Positions 1 to 35,030 of a stretch of DNA of 64,000 bases are shown one piece after another. The position numbers were made by a program, and so were the translations under genes. The stretch is from Strix aluco. Its lineage: Eukaryota > Chordata > Aves > Strigiformes > Strigidae. The notes beneath the pieces are model-generated. The model did no database searches and had not been told where the DNA came from. It saw only the letters and a list, made by a program, of their open reading frames with translations. Position 1 is the first letter of the stretch. Every line of letters begins with the position of its first letter. The stretch lies in the NCBI RefSeq assembly GCF_031877795.1, contig NC_133938.1, forward strand, positions 11,316,920 to 11,380,919. Direction: 5' to 3'.

Positions 1-3000
1 CTGAGGAGGGCTTGCCAAATATCTTGCTGGTGGTAACCTCTTCCTCCTTAGAATGTCTCAGGGACAGCAGAAAGTAAGATAAGAGGCAGATAAATGTTGA
101 ACTGCAAACAACAAGCTCCATTGTCTCATTCCTTCTCTCCCTTCCCTGCATGTATGTGGCACACACATGCGGGTGGGGGGTGTGTGTGTGTTGAGTGGGT
201 TTTTCTGGGGGAGGGATTTTTAGTATCAGTGTTTTGACACTCATTGTAAGCCTACTGGACATCTTGCCATTGTCTCAAGCAAAAAAGAAAAATATTCTTG
301 AATTGCAAGCCCTGCAATTCTCTTACTATTGCTTTCTGATATCCTGGAAATATGTCTAGGTTAGAGTGAGAAGATGCAAGTGTATGAGGGGGAGAGGGGG
401 GAGAACTGAATACTGTCTTGAGGACTAAATTTTCCTGTTACTTGTGTGTACGAAGAGATGCAATCCAGATAGATACTGTGATGCTGGCCCTTTAGCTTTT
501 TGGCTGGGATTTTTCTCGTATGTGTTTTGCAGTAAAAGTTTGTTTGCAGTGCTTTCTCTTCCCCCCCCACCCCCCCCACCCTGCTTCACCCTGGTCCCCA
601 GGAAACATACTCTTGAATTGACAAGTGTTTGTAGCTTCACTTCCTCATTTCACTTCACTTGTCAGCCATCCAAACTGTTCAGAAACCAAGTTGTACAAGA
701 AAATTCCTTTAACGTTTGCTTTCGCACACCATTATTAATAGGGGATCTTGTGCATTCTGTAATTGCCAATAAAGTGTTTGAGCACCCTCAAATGTAAATG
801 GACATTGTGGCACAGCTGGAGTGTTGAGGCTTGGAAAAGCACTCTGGAACAGCTCAAAACCATCATTCCTTGTGTAGAATTTAAATGAAGTTTGTGCATG
901 AGATGTGTTTCTGTCATGTAACTTTTGTGCTCAGTAGATCCTTGTAGCTGCTTTACAGACTTCAGAAAATGAAGCAAATGGGTTATTTATCTGGAATCTT
1001 GCAGGCATATAATCTGTGGGCTGCTACTGCTGGTATCTTTGTGGGGAAGGTGAGAAAGACCTTATTTAAATAAGAGTCTCCTTGTCAGCTTGCTTCTAGG
1101 CAGAACTGAGTGTATAGTATGTTCAAAATGCTGTCATTATGGATAGAGCCTTCTGCTCTTAACAGAAGTGTTACTGTAGAGATGCTGTTTCTCTTGCCTG
1201 TGTCAGCAAGAAGGTACTTTCTCTTCTGTGCTTGTGTGCTAATTTGTCATTACTAGCTTGCTATATCCCAGATTCTTATCTGCACTGAAACTAGGCTCTA
1301 ATTAAAATCGAAATGGTTGTGACTTCAGATTATAAATGCAGGTTTTTTGTTAGGCCTTCTTTGCTTCTTTGTTTTATACTAATATAATTACAGGAAAAAT
1401 GGTTATCAAGGTCAGTTTGTATAGATATACTGGGAGTGTTTTCCAGTTCCAACAAAATAAGCTTATTTCCTGAAGTATTTCAAACCCTTCATACGTACGG
1501 GTTGCAATACTCCATTGTTACTATGTGCCTGCAGTTGAAGCCTTAGAGTAATCTGTTTCTAGCAGCAGGCAAGCAAGTGAACATTAAATTTTGATTGAAT
1601 GGAATGACAAGAAAGGGATAAAGTCAGCATGCTGACCATAAGAGCCGTTGGATGTAGAGAATTAAAGGAATACAAATCTTGCCGTATTCTTTTCCATGCC
1701 AACACTTAAATGTTTGGAATGCAACAAATGGTTTTCATTACAGCTCCTTCCTGAGTTAGTGCATGTTAATTCTTGTTTGCCCTTATAAAATAAGCCATGC
1801 CTGTACATGCCTTTTTAGAAGGAGGAGCCAGTGAATCAATCAATGCCACAACTGACACAGAAGAAGAAACAGAGGTAGATCTGTTGTGTTTCTTGGCTTT
1901 TGGTTCTGAGTTCTGACGAGTAACCGTGCCATGGCAATTGCATGAGGAAGCTTGCCCTCTCCTCTATGAATACCTGACACTTTTAAAAACAGGATTATTT
2001 TAATCCTGTAATGGTTAACACTTTTAAAGAAAATACACAAAATTTTATTAAAGAACTGAATTGTTTGTATTGGTTGAAAAGCAGAAGAGAAATTGACTTT
2101 AGGTTACAGACTTCTTTTCCTTTGATTTTCAGCAACTGGGGAGCAGGAAAGAAAAGTGGCCTTTAGAGGAAGACTTTTGGCTTTTCTTCTGTCCTTTCAA
2201 TCAGGCTATTTTTCCTAGCCAGTTGAGCCCCTCTAGTCTCTCATGAAAAAGTTTGAGTTTTGTTCAGAAATGTGCTTGCTTCACCTGCATGTTCTGACTC
2301 AGTACTTGTGGTTAGCTCCCTGGCAACATTAGTTCACCTGCTGTCCAAAACTATGCTTGTACAGCCCAAATTTAAACATCCAGCTTGTTCAGTTTTAATG
2401 TTTAATTTATTTTGTTTGATTCAATCAATGCGTTAGATATCTAATGGAAATGGAAGGTTGCTGCTCAGAGGTACTTGAGTGAGGTGGTTTTGTAGATTTT
2501 TAAACTTTTTTTTTACCAAGTGGAGGTCTATGAATTAACTTCAAAACCAATTCAATTTAATCTGATAGTCTCAGTGTATCAACTTGTAGTATGTCATATT
2601 GTAGTTTTGAAGATTCTGATACTTTCTTTTCCAGTTCTGCACAGCTGAAGCTAATGAAAACAGTTGGGGGAAACGAGGAAATTTCCAGTCCTCCCACTGT
2701 AGCTAATTATGCCAGTTGTGGCAGAAGGGTATGTTGGCTTGTTGTCTTGCAGCCAGAAGCCTTCAAAGTAGTCACTTAAAGAGTGTGGAGTGTGACAGAT
2801 GACTGTTAAACATATGAGAACTGAAGATTGGGTTGTGTCCTCCTTGAAATGGGTGGTTTAAAACCTTTTTTTTTAACTTTTGCAGAAAGCTGAGAGGAAA
2901 GATCTCAGCTTTTATTAGTAGTGTTCTTACTTCCAGCATTAGAAATACAAATATGCAAGCTGTATCTTTTTTGACACTGCTTCAGTGCATCTGTCACCGA

Positions 3001-6000
3001 TGTCTGAAATGTTATTGTTTTGCTTTCCAGGTCTCCCTTTAGAGTCCAACTGAAGATGCTACAGATGCGACTCTAGTTTCTTTTTCCTCCTGTTTCTCTG
3101 CCTGCTTTCATTACTGGGCTTCTCCAGTATATTCATTTGTTGCTATCTCAATGTTTGTTTTGTAGTGTTCTGGGTCCCCAGAGCTCTTATTTTTTACTTA
3201 CCTCATTTGGTCTGTCATCCTAAATGCACTCTCCACACCTACTTTTCTTAACCACTTAATGTTGTTGCCTTTGGCAATATTTGGGCTACCATATAGGGGT
3301 GTCTTGTGGTTATTTTTTGTTTTTTAAATGGCAAGTAGTGACATTTAAAGCTGAGTAAATAGCAGGTCAACTTTCTTCTGGCTTTCCTGTGCAGTATGTG
3401 GTGGCTTATTTATGTTAGACCTACATATTGAAACTGCATTGGTTTTCAAAGTAGCATTGAAAACTCTTTGCAATTCCCTTCAGTCTTCTCCCTCAGACCT
3501 GGCAATATTTGGAGTCTTTGTTTTTGATCAATAACTGCTGGAATCATGTGAATCTGATGCGCCTTTTCTTTAAAAGCTTCTAGTTCTCATATTAGTGTGT
3601 TCAAACCTTTATTTTGAATTTTGAAAGCTAAAATATGACAGCTGAAGTTCAGTATTAGTCTCTTGAAATTAAGCATGTAATGCTATGTGCAAGTACCTTT
3701 ATATGCTGAATTTCATTCCATTCCTCATTTCATATGCTTGAGTCTGATAATGTGACTGCAAGTGTCTTGCAAGGCAGCAATCCTATTATCCTGTTCTTAA
3801 GTTTCCCTATGCCCTCACTGTTGTGTGGGAAAGGGTTATGTACTGTTGCTTTTACATTTCGTAGCATTAAGCTATAGCATCAGAAGCCTCCTCAACACTC
3901 TTTGATCCAGAAAGCACCTGTGCTTGGCTGAGCTTCTGGATAACTTGTCCTTCAAGGAAGCTATTGCCCTCTTTCCTCATAAGGTTTGGGAGAGGTGTAG
4001 CAAATACAGTTTTGCTGAACTTCGTTCTAGCAACAAAAACATGAGCTCTTACCATGGATAAACTTGTAGGAAAAGAATTTTTTTGTGAGCTAAAATGGTC
4101 TTTTTAATCCAGTGTTCAATTTGCTATGTTAAGTTGTAAATGCAAAAATAAGGAACCTAAAGCTGTTACTTTTGGACTCTGGCAACCAGATAAACTGACT
4201 GTTGGTATCTGTTACATGACAAAAAGCTCACAGTAGGAATAATGGGTAGCAGTTTCACTGCAACCTGATGATAGAGAGTTTGAAAAGGTCTGAACACTGC
4301 TCCATTTAGCTGTGAGGTCTCTGTATGAAATGTAGTGTCCTTTGCTTTCGTTGTTGTAGCCTGATCAGATCCCTGCTCCGATTGCTTGTACACTTACGCA
4401 AGGGCTGTTGTTGTAGTAGTAGAATAATGCTTTGAGATGGTGTGTGCTCTGTAGCCTTACTGTACCAGCACTGAAATGTTTCAGGGACAAAATAAAATGC
4501 AGTATTCTCTTTGGGAGAGGTGCATTTACTATCCTTAAGGATATTCTTACCACACAGTGCTGGTTTGTGCTAGTAAGAGACTGAGAACAAGTATTTTTCT
4601 TTCAGTTACACTGACAATTAGGAAATAATGTACACCATTTTGTGTCTATTCCGAAAAGGCATTGTTGAAGGGCTCTGAAAAAAAATAGGCCATCAGGCTG
4701 GCTGTTTGCATTATCAGCCTGAATGACTGAAGAATTGGATTACTTATGTGACATTGAGGGAGCACTGAACTCTGTGGTGCTTGCCTTAGGAACAATTCAG
4801 GCCTCTGCATGCAAATATTACCTGCTGGCCAGGTAAAATCTGAGATCCACTAGAGTCTTAAAGATGTCTATAGGAAAATCTTAGCTCAGTTGTTCACTTG
4901 ATGATTAGCCTGCTGTGCTTCATAGAAGTACACTAGAAATTAGATCCAAAACCAGAATTCATATCTCTAATAAATGAGGGCTGAGCACTTGCCCGGTGGC
5001 AGTTTTGGGTAGGAGGCCTAGTGGGTTTTGTATATGTGCTAGAGTCAGGTTTGATTCTTGCTCTAGCAGCTCGTGCATGCTGTGTCCTCTGCATGTATCA
5101 GCTTTCACCCAGATCATGCTAGAATCCAGTCCTTGCAGTTAAGATGGGTGAATGACCCTGCAAGCCAATTTGACTGGAAGGGTGCTGGGGGAATAGATAT
5201 ATTAGGTGCACTTAAGTAATATGGCAGCAATGGATCAAGTCAGTAGGCTACTTTATTGAAAAGGAACACATGAGCATGCTCAAAATAGTAGGTAGCTGTT
5301 GACACATTTCAGTACAGATATCGATACTCATGGGTTGCTTCTTTTATTTATTAGCATTTCTGGAGCAATTACTGTCATGATATAGCACGGTTTAACCCTA
5401 ACCAAAATAGCAAGTCAGGCCAGTGATTCCCTTCCCCCTCACATTCTCTTGTCAATGAATACAGGTATGGTAGTGCTATATGGACACTCTAGTCTGTTAC
5501 TGCCCAGTCAGTAAGGTAGAATGGTTTGAGATAATTGGTGTCACTTTATAATTGTGTTATTGAGCTAGGTGCTTTAGTGCCACCTGTTCTGGGTTGGTCA
5601 ATATTGTTCTGATTTGAACATAGCTGGATGAGAAGTACTGCTCACACTGTTCCAAGGAGGCTGGGAATATATAAGAAGTTAATGTAGAACTCTTATTCAC
5701 CATTTTTCCCTTAAGCGTGCTAGCAACTTGTGATTTAAAAAAAAAAAAAATCTAATTATATTGAGTGATGGTTTTTTTCCATGAGTGCTCTACAAGGTCA
5801 TCTAGCTCCCTTAGAGGTTCAAATAAAAGCAACGAGAAAGAAAGATCAAAGTTGGAAAAGCTCAAAGCAGCATTGTTTCCAACATTGAGTCAGGTTGGCG
5901 GCAGCTCTGTCTAGTTGGCCTTGAAAGTCTCCAAGGATGGAGATTTCATAGCCTCTGAGTGACCTGTTCCAGAGCTGCTCCACACTCCTGACACACAAAC

Positions 6001-7602
6001 TCCTAGCATAAGAGCCAGGTTGTTTTGGAGAGAGAGGGGTCACGTCCTGGACTGACAGTGAAATGTGCTGCTGTTGGTGGGCTGGGATGAGCCCAGCTCG
6101 CAGCCTAGGGGAGCAGTGGAGCCCCACGCTGCTTTGTGGTGCCCTCTCCAGGTAAGCTCTGTGGCGGTTAAAATTGGTTGTGCCTCATCTGCCCGAACAA
6201 TTTAGCCTTGTGAAATAATTACTTGTGAAACTTGTGTATCTGCTGAAAAAGGTTTTCTAAGTTAACTGGTGAGCTCAGAAAAAGATAAGGCCTAACTGTA
6301 GGGAAGAAGCTCATTTTTGTAGGCTGTTGAGGAGGTGGACAATTACCCCTGGATTTACTAGTAGTCTGGCTTATGTGTGCTCTTTCTTTGCTACAGCATA
6401 GTCTGAGGAGATCAGCTACATCCACACTGCATGGTGTGTGATTTATGTTTGCCTTGTGCCCCAGGCTCCAAGACACAAAGAAACCCAACAAAATACCAGC
6501 AAGTTCAAAGTTTGTGGAATAACAAGAGCTGCAGTTACGATTTTTATTTTATAGTGATAATGGTGGCACATGTTTGTCCAGGTGAATGACACAGGGAAGT
6601 GCAAAGCCTCTTAAGAGTTGGAGAGCTGTCTGACAGAGGAGCATAGTTGGTGCAGTCTGCTGCACTGTTACATGCTTGGACCAGGCTTGGGAGCAAATTA
6701 TCCTCTCTGCTTCACTTGGATTTTCCTGAGACAAGTCACTGCGTTGCTGATAGGTCTTCCTTCCGCAGTGAGCTAGACTTTTTGCTTTGTTGCTGGTGAG
6801 GGTACTGGGGGTGAAACAAGCTACTCAAACATGGCATAGCTGCTGTTGTGGTATAAAGGGTCTATACGTAAAGCATAAACCCAGTGTTGCTGTGATGATT
6901 ATTTGAGCAGTGGAGCTGCCGTGTCTTAACCCTGGGTTATATTACTTAGCATCATTTGGGTGCTGCTACATTTCACCGTCTTCTGTAGCATTTATCTTAT
7001 ACCTAGTGTAGGTCCCTTTCCATGTGGGCTACCATTTGATGGGCTTGATGTAGTACTGAACACAGTGGGAATCAGATTGCTGATTAGGACTTGTAGATAT
7101 AGCAGTGAAAAAATGTTACTTACAGCAACATGTTGTAATATTTTTCTTTGATGTTGCCTCAGTTTAGGGAATTGATATCTGGGAATTTGATCAGGCTCCG
7201 TGACCTACACTTGGATACTTAGCCCTGTCTTTGTTGACTTACTCTGTATGAGAGCCAGCTCTTCATCCCTTTTGCCCTTATTTTTCTCACACTGAAATGA
7301 GAGGGTGGTATTATATTGTAGGTATTTCTGAAGGGTTTGTTTAAATACCAGTGTTTAAACACCATAGAGTTAATGCAGTGGTGGCTGTTGCATGCAGCTT
7401 TAACATAAATGTGTTGGTACAGGTGGTGAAGGGAGACATTTTCAGCCTCTCTTGATTTGCAAACTTTGTGCCTGCCTAGCCCTTAAGAGGAAAAAAAAAA
7501 AGCTGTTCATGTGTAGCTGAGCTGAGGACACTTGTGTAATGATGAATTTTACATTCCCGACAATACATGAACTTAATTACAAATGTTGCTTTGTCTTTTC
7601 AG
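1..7602 (+). other. TESK2: TESK2 intron (its start lies outside the window)
   Basis: This is AT-rich intronic sequence ending in the acceptor ttgtcttttcag at 7591-7602. I looked for the expected preceding TESK2 exon, which should encode the end of the kinase N-lobe, and did not find it. The stretch holds a C-rich tract (about 560-582) and a degraded CR1-like fragment near 5,793-6,000. No other gene was recognised. Confidence 0.7.
5793..6000 (-). mobile_element. Degraded CR1 LINE fragment
   Basis: The + strand reads like the antisense of a CR1 3' half. It has a segment like 'atcatctagt', then 'gctcaaagcag', then 'ctccaaggatggaga' followed by 'cctgttccag'. This is the familiar order in avian CR1. 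It is well diverged and has no coding capacity. The outer limits are uncertain, and similarity may continue toward 6,130. Called from memory of the CR1 consensus. Confidence 0.55.
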
Positions 7603-29961
<22,359 letters not shown>

Positions 29962-32900
29962 AGAGAGGGCTCAAACTGAATGTGTCCTTGAGGGAACAGT
30001 TGTTCCCAGTCGCTTAAACTCTGTTTTTCTGTAGTGCTGGGCTTCATATTCAAAAGAGACTCAGCAGATGGTAGAAACTGGCTGTCAAACAGATAGCTGC
30101 AGACAGCATCTGGAGAGACTGATTATTTTAACTTTATTTCAAACTGTGCTTATTCCCTTCCCTGATTTGCATTAGGAGGGGGAAGTACTCCAGCCAGAAG
30201 GGCCATGTGGGCCTCACAGTCCTTCCAAGAGGCAGCAGCCAGAGCAGGCACTTTGTGTAAACAGTTTGACCTGGATTCCAGCATGGAGCATTTCAAGGCC
30301 TTAAGCTCCATGTTGGGTAGAAAGAGTGACCCTTAGGTTTTCCCTCTTCCTCTGACTGACCCGCTGCTCTAAACCAGTACAGATTTTGCATTAACATTCT
30401 GCAGCAGTGCGCATGAGTGGGAGCCTCTGTTTTAGAAACAGGCACAGGGATCTTTCAGAACAATGTTGAGCAGATAGGAATGCTCTCTGGTCCCAGAGCT
30501 GCTGTGAATGCTGTTGCAGCATTAAACAAGCTCTTTCAAAAGCAGCAAAAACAAAACCCCTCATGCTGGTGGCAATCTGCAGGCTGAGTCACATGACAAG
30601 TACTTTGCAATTAACAAGAAGAAGAATCTGTTCCCTGGAGTTTCATTTTCCCTTGGGATTTGGTAATGATGTGTAATACATCAGTGCAGGGAAGCAGGAT
30701 GTGGTAAGCACTGCTCTCCTCCCTGCACAGCTCTTCACGTACCTTAGCCTGAATGTGGAGGAAGATTTGTCCATGGCACAAGAGGAGAGCCATATTCCAG
30801 GCATTGTTGTTTCTGGGCTTCTGAAAAAACTGCCAGTGAAAGTACCAGTTGTACTGAGCTTCTGGGGGGTGGGGGCTCTTCTCTCTGAAGAGCTGAACGA
30901 AGATTGTGATCTGTTTCTGCAGAATAGTTAGTTAAATACAGTATCTACATCACAGTTGACTAGTACTACTAAGCTAGAAGGGTCACATTCACCTCCCTCT
31001 CTGGTACAACATCCCATCTCATTGATATCACTGCAGTAATGATGGCACCTTATTTGAAACCAGACTGCTTGATAGAGGACAGGAGTCCCCTGCTTGGGGA
31101 GGCTGCCAGCACTGTTGCAGCCACACAGGTGCTCTTGGAGAGGATAGACAGTAGACTCACAGAGGGGCTTTGAATTGTCAAACTGAAGAAAACTAGCTTG
31201 TCCCAAATTAACTTTTTTTTTCTTCTACAGAAAGAAGCTGTTGTCTTCACTGGCTTCTCCTGTCACTGAATAAGATGATCTTTTCTTTTTTTTTTTCCTT
31301 CCCTCCCTCCACCAGCAGGTACATGTGAAAGAAGCAGTGGCATAAGCTTTAATGCTGCTTGCTGGAACCAGCACTAGAGATCCCCACTCTGGGATGCAAT
31401 GTATGGGAAAGCTTGTTCTATAATGACATTTGTGCAACATCCTGCCATTTCCCACTATCATTGTCCCAACATGGGATTTTAAAAGATTTTTTTAAATTTT
31501 TTTAACTCTGTTATCATTCCGAACTGAGGTGTGCACTGCATGCCTGCTGAGCAGATGGTGATGCAGTGGAGTCTGAAATTTCACCCAGGTAGCCTGTTAA
31601 CACTCTTCCTGCTCTCTTGTAAGGATGGAAAATGTAAGCTAGTTTCTGATGGAAGAAAGATTATTCCTACTCTTTTCCTATCTCAAAGAAAGATGAAGGA
31701 GAAAGCCTTAGTTCTTTCTTGGTTGAGATGCTTATCTCTCCAGAGGTGTAGGTAACTATTCTGTGAGTTACGACTTCCTCATGTGAAGTGTGTGTTAACC
31801 TGAGCAGCAGTTACCCCTTTGCAGTGGCTGAGAAGAATTAAATGAGAAGCCAGGTGTCACTGAGTTACTTAGCACAGTCCATGCCAGATTAGGCAGCTGT
31901 TAGCAGTTTGAAAGAGAAAATGCTTATCCTTACCAAGATCACCCCTTTTGGCCCACACCTCTCTGCCTCTTGAAGGTGCTGATCTGTAGAGTAGTCTGTC
32001 TTGTGTATCCTGTTTGCAGGGCTGCTGTCTGCAGAGTGCAGAGCAGCTTGTGTGGCTGGCACTGTGTGTGTGTAATTTCCTTTGAGGACAGGGGAAGAGT
32101 CAGCAGAACTCGATTGCCAGCTAGTTGGCTGCCTGGTGCCTGCTTTTTTTTTTTTTAATCTTTTATACAATTGTAATCTTTCAGGAGGGAAACCATCAGC
32201 ACCAGCTTCTGTTGTCACAAGATGCATTTAGGTTTATGACTTCAGACAAACAAGCAATAATAAGGAATAGTTTACTTCTGGATCCTCAGGCTGTGATGAA
32301 GTTGTCCAGCATCCTACAGGTGGAGCACGCCTCTGGCTGCTCTGTGGCTTGCATTAGCCCTGGTTGTCATCGCTGACACCTCATGAAGCCTGTTGCCCCC
32401 TCTGACACTGACTGCAAAGCCTGTGCGGTCAGGCTTGGGGTACCTCTGTGGCACCCATCACAGTGACCTCATCTGTCTTTTTACAACGCTGTCTTCTAAA
32501 ATGTTTCCCTGCCCTGAAACAGCATGGCTAAAATTTTATTAGATGTCCACTCTAAGCACAACCAGCTGACATGCATAGGGCACATCTAGCAACTTTTCTA
32601 GCTCCTTATCCCAAGGTGGAGATGTCAGAAACGCCAAGGAATAGCGGCTCAGGCTTTTCCTGCATTCTTGGTCTGCAGGGGAAGAGAGGCATGTGTATGA
32701 AACTGGAGTAAAAGGCCATTCAAAAATAGCAAAGTGCTTGCTAAAACCCAGTGTTTCCAAGGGTCTGGATGCAGTTGGCACTCACTGCGTCTCATCCCTT
32801 TGGTAATGTAAAGCCGAACCTAGGTTGCACCTAGTAACTACTCCTAGGTTTTCTGCCTACCTGAGGGTGCTTTTCTACAGGGGGCCATTTTCTGATAGCT

Positions 32901-33830
32901 ACCGATGAACACGAATACGAACATGTGGTCAGCAAACTCCTTGTTTTATAGCGATGAGCAAAGTTTTATTGTGATTGGATTTTATGATGATTTTTGACTT
33001 TCTTACAGGAGCAGTTCTTGCTCTTTTAAAACACTTTCTACACATTGCTAAGTTCCCTGAAGAGATCAAAGATGTTTTAAATTCACTTTAAATCTTTCTA
33101 TGTTGAATTCATTTAAACGTCTGTTATAAGCTATTTTTGTCGTGGTTGCAGGTTGATAAAATGCAACTAAGAGGATGCATGTGAATTGCTGCCCCTCAGA
33201 AGCAGTGCAGACAAGGGGCTATAGTAGACTTATACTTGTTGGAGAGGCATTGATGTATTATGTGTAACAGAACATTGGTAATTTTTGCCAGTACAACTAA
33301 AGACACTTGAATAATTCCTGTTTGCACTTAATGCTATTGTTTATATTGCATGTCACTACATTTCTATGCAAAACAAATAACCTTTTTTTGGGGAGGAGGG
33401 GCAGCCAGATATTTGATTAAGTATAAAGATCTTTGCGAGATGATCTATTTTCGTATTTATGAAGGAGTTTTACGTCTTAATATTTTGCAGTCTGTAAATA
33501 GCTCAACTTGTAATTAAAGGCTTAGGAAGAAGTTTGTAGCCTGTGTATAATAGTAAGTTAACACTGCCAGAAAAAAATCTTTGCAAAACAACTTTTCTAA
33601 TATTGTGGATATTTATGAATATGTAAAGAAAGCACGTCTTGTTTTTATGTTGATTGACCTTCTGACTTTTTTTGAACTATAGAAATGGTGTATGTTTTAT
33701 TGGAACTGCAATAAGAAGTAACCAAAGATGAATCCAGTTAAATATTTTCATAATTTTTTCTTGGTCGGTTTTGTAAACTTTCCCAACTTGCTTTCAAAAT
33801 AAAAATAAAATCAAGGCCTGGGTCTTGTGA
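29962..33830 (+). other. TESK2: TESK2 3' untranslated region
   Basis: The long non-coding stretch after the TESK2 stop becomes AT-rich toward two back-to-back AATAAA signals at 33,798-33,803 and 33,804-33,809. An upstream ATTAAA at 33,513-33,518 could serve as an alternative site. A Pumilio-type motif, tgtaaata, lies at 33,493-33,500. The length, about 3.9 kb, is inferred from the lack of a stronger earlier AATAAA. An earlier ATTAAA near 30,521 could give a short form. Confidence 0.65.
33798..33809 (+). terminator. TESK2: Probable TESK2 polyadenylation signals (two adjacent AATAAA)
   Basis: Two AATAAA hexamers stand directly next to each other at the end of the AT-rich 3' UTR. Cleavage would be expected about 15-25 bases downstream. 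Confidence 0.65.
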
Positions 33831-34890
33831 TTAAAAGGGCAACTCTAGGTTAAAAAAGCTGGCTCAAATGCTTACTTAAGCTATGGGTGACATTAGTACC
33901 TGGCTTTAGATTGTATTCACTATTACTCGGTGCTGAATTATGAACAGGGAGGACTGTCACGCTTATTCAGTGTTGATTATCTCCTGCATCTTTCTTACTG
34001 AAGTGTTATACTATTAAATCTGTGAGACTCAAGGACTTTTTTTTTTCTGCTCTGCCTTATAGCGCTCTGAAGAGTAGGCAGTAGCTTGTGACCTACAAGA
34101 CAAGATGGCTTTTGATAGCACTTGGCCTGCAGGGAGCTTGCTGTTGTGGCTGCTCAGTTCTAGCCCTACAGAACAGCTTCAGCAGCACAGGAAGCAGTGT
34201 AGTTTAAGAGGACCACATCTGGCTTTAAGTCCCACTGCATCTCCCCTTGCTTAGAAGTTTGAAGACCTGCTGTGGCTTGGTTCTGCATGCAGTTACCTTG
34301 CACTAGAATCACCTGGGCCATATGGGGGAAGCTTTCTCTTTCCCCTCTCTCCTGTAGGAGCAAAGGTCTCGTCTATGTGTGCTGTAACCAAGATTATGGT
34401 AAAGTACAACAATGAAGTGGGATAGCTCTCCCAGCTGTGTGTTCCAAACCAACCATGGTCAGTGTCTCTTTTTTTTTTTAAAAAAAAGACAACACTTTTT
34501 TTTCCTTCCTGACTTCCTTAGAAAGACAGGAAATAATTATGAGGGTTAGAGGGAGTTACCCTACCAGCAGTGACTGAAAGCAGTAACACTTGAGTAAACA
34601 TTCATAAAAATGTACGTTTTGCCTGAAGAGCTAGCCTGCTTTCATCTGGTGTCTGGCAGAAGCATTACATCTTCCTCCAGTGACTGTTTATAGCATTTCC
34701 TGTCAAGCTGGTTCTATGGGTCAACAGCTTGGAGCTTTCAGATGTGTTTTTGTAGGTAGACTTTGACCTTTAGCACACGCTCCTTTTGAAAAGGTTGGAG
34801 AGGTGCATTTTTCTTCCCCCTTCTCCAGCCTCACCCCTGCCTTTACAGCCCAGCATGCTGTGAAGGAACAACAGAGAGAACTCCAGTTGA
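33831..34890. other. Short intergenic gap between the convergent TESK2 and TOE1 3' ends
   Basis: About 1 kb between the predicted poly(A) sites of the two tail-to-tail genes. It contains T-rich runs and no recognisable exon or RNA gene. A + strand AATAAA near 34,969, inside the TOE1 3' region, could allow rare extended TESK2 transcripts. Confidence 0.6.
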
Positions 34891-34896
34891 GAGCAA

Positions 34897-34902
34897 TTTA
34901 AT
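34897..34902 (-). terminator. TOE1: Probable TOE1 polyadenylation signal (ATTAAA)
   Basis: The + strand tttaat reads ATTAAA on the - strand, about 130 bases beyond the TOE1 stop codon. No canonical AATAAA on the - strand was seen closer. Confidence 0.5.
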
Positions 34903-35030
34903 CAGTCAGAAGTTAAAACAAAAATAAGAATGAGAAACTTGCTCCACTCTGGTCAGTTCTTGATGGAATAAAGAACATCAAAATTTAAGGGGGGGGGAAA
35001 ACGCCCAGTTCAGTGAGGAGTCCTCTAGCT

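Noticed and set aside
1-7602. An upstream TESK2 exon for the kinase N-lobe
   Set aside because: I searched for sequence encoding the expected stretch before YINCGN and found none, so those exons are taken to lie outside the window.
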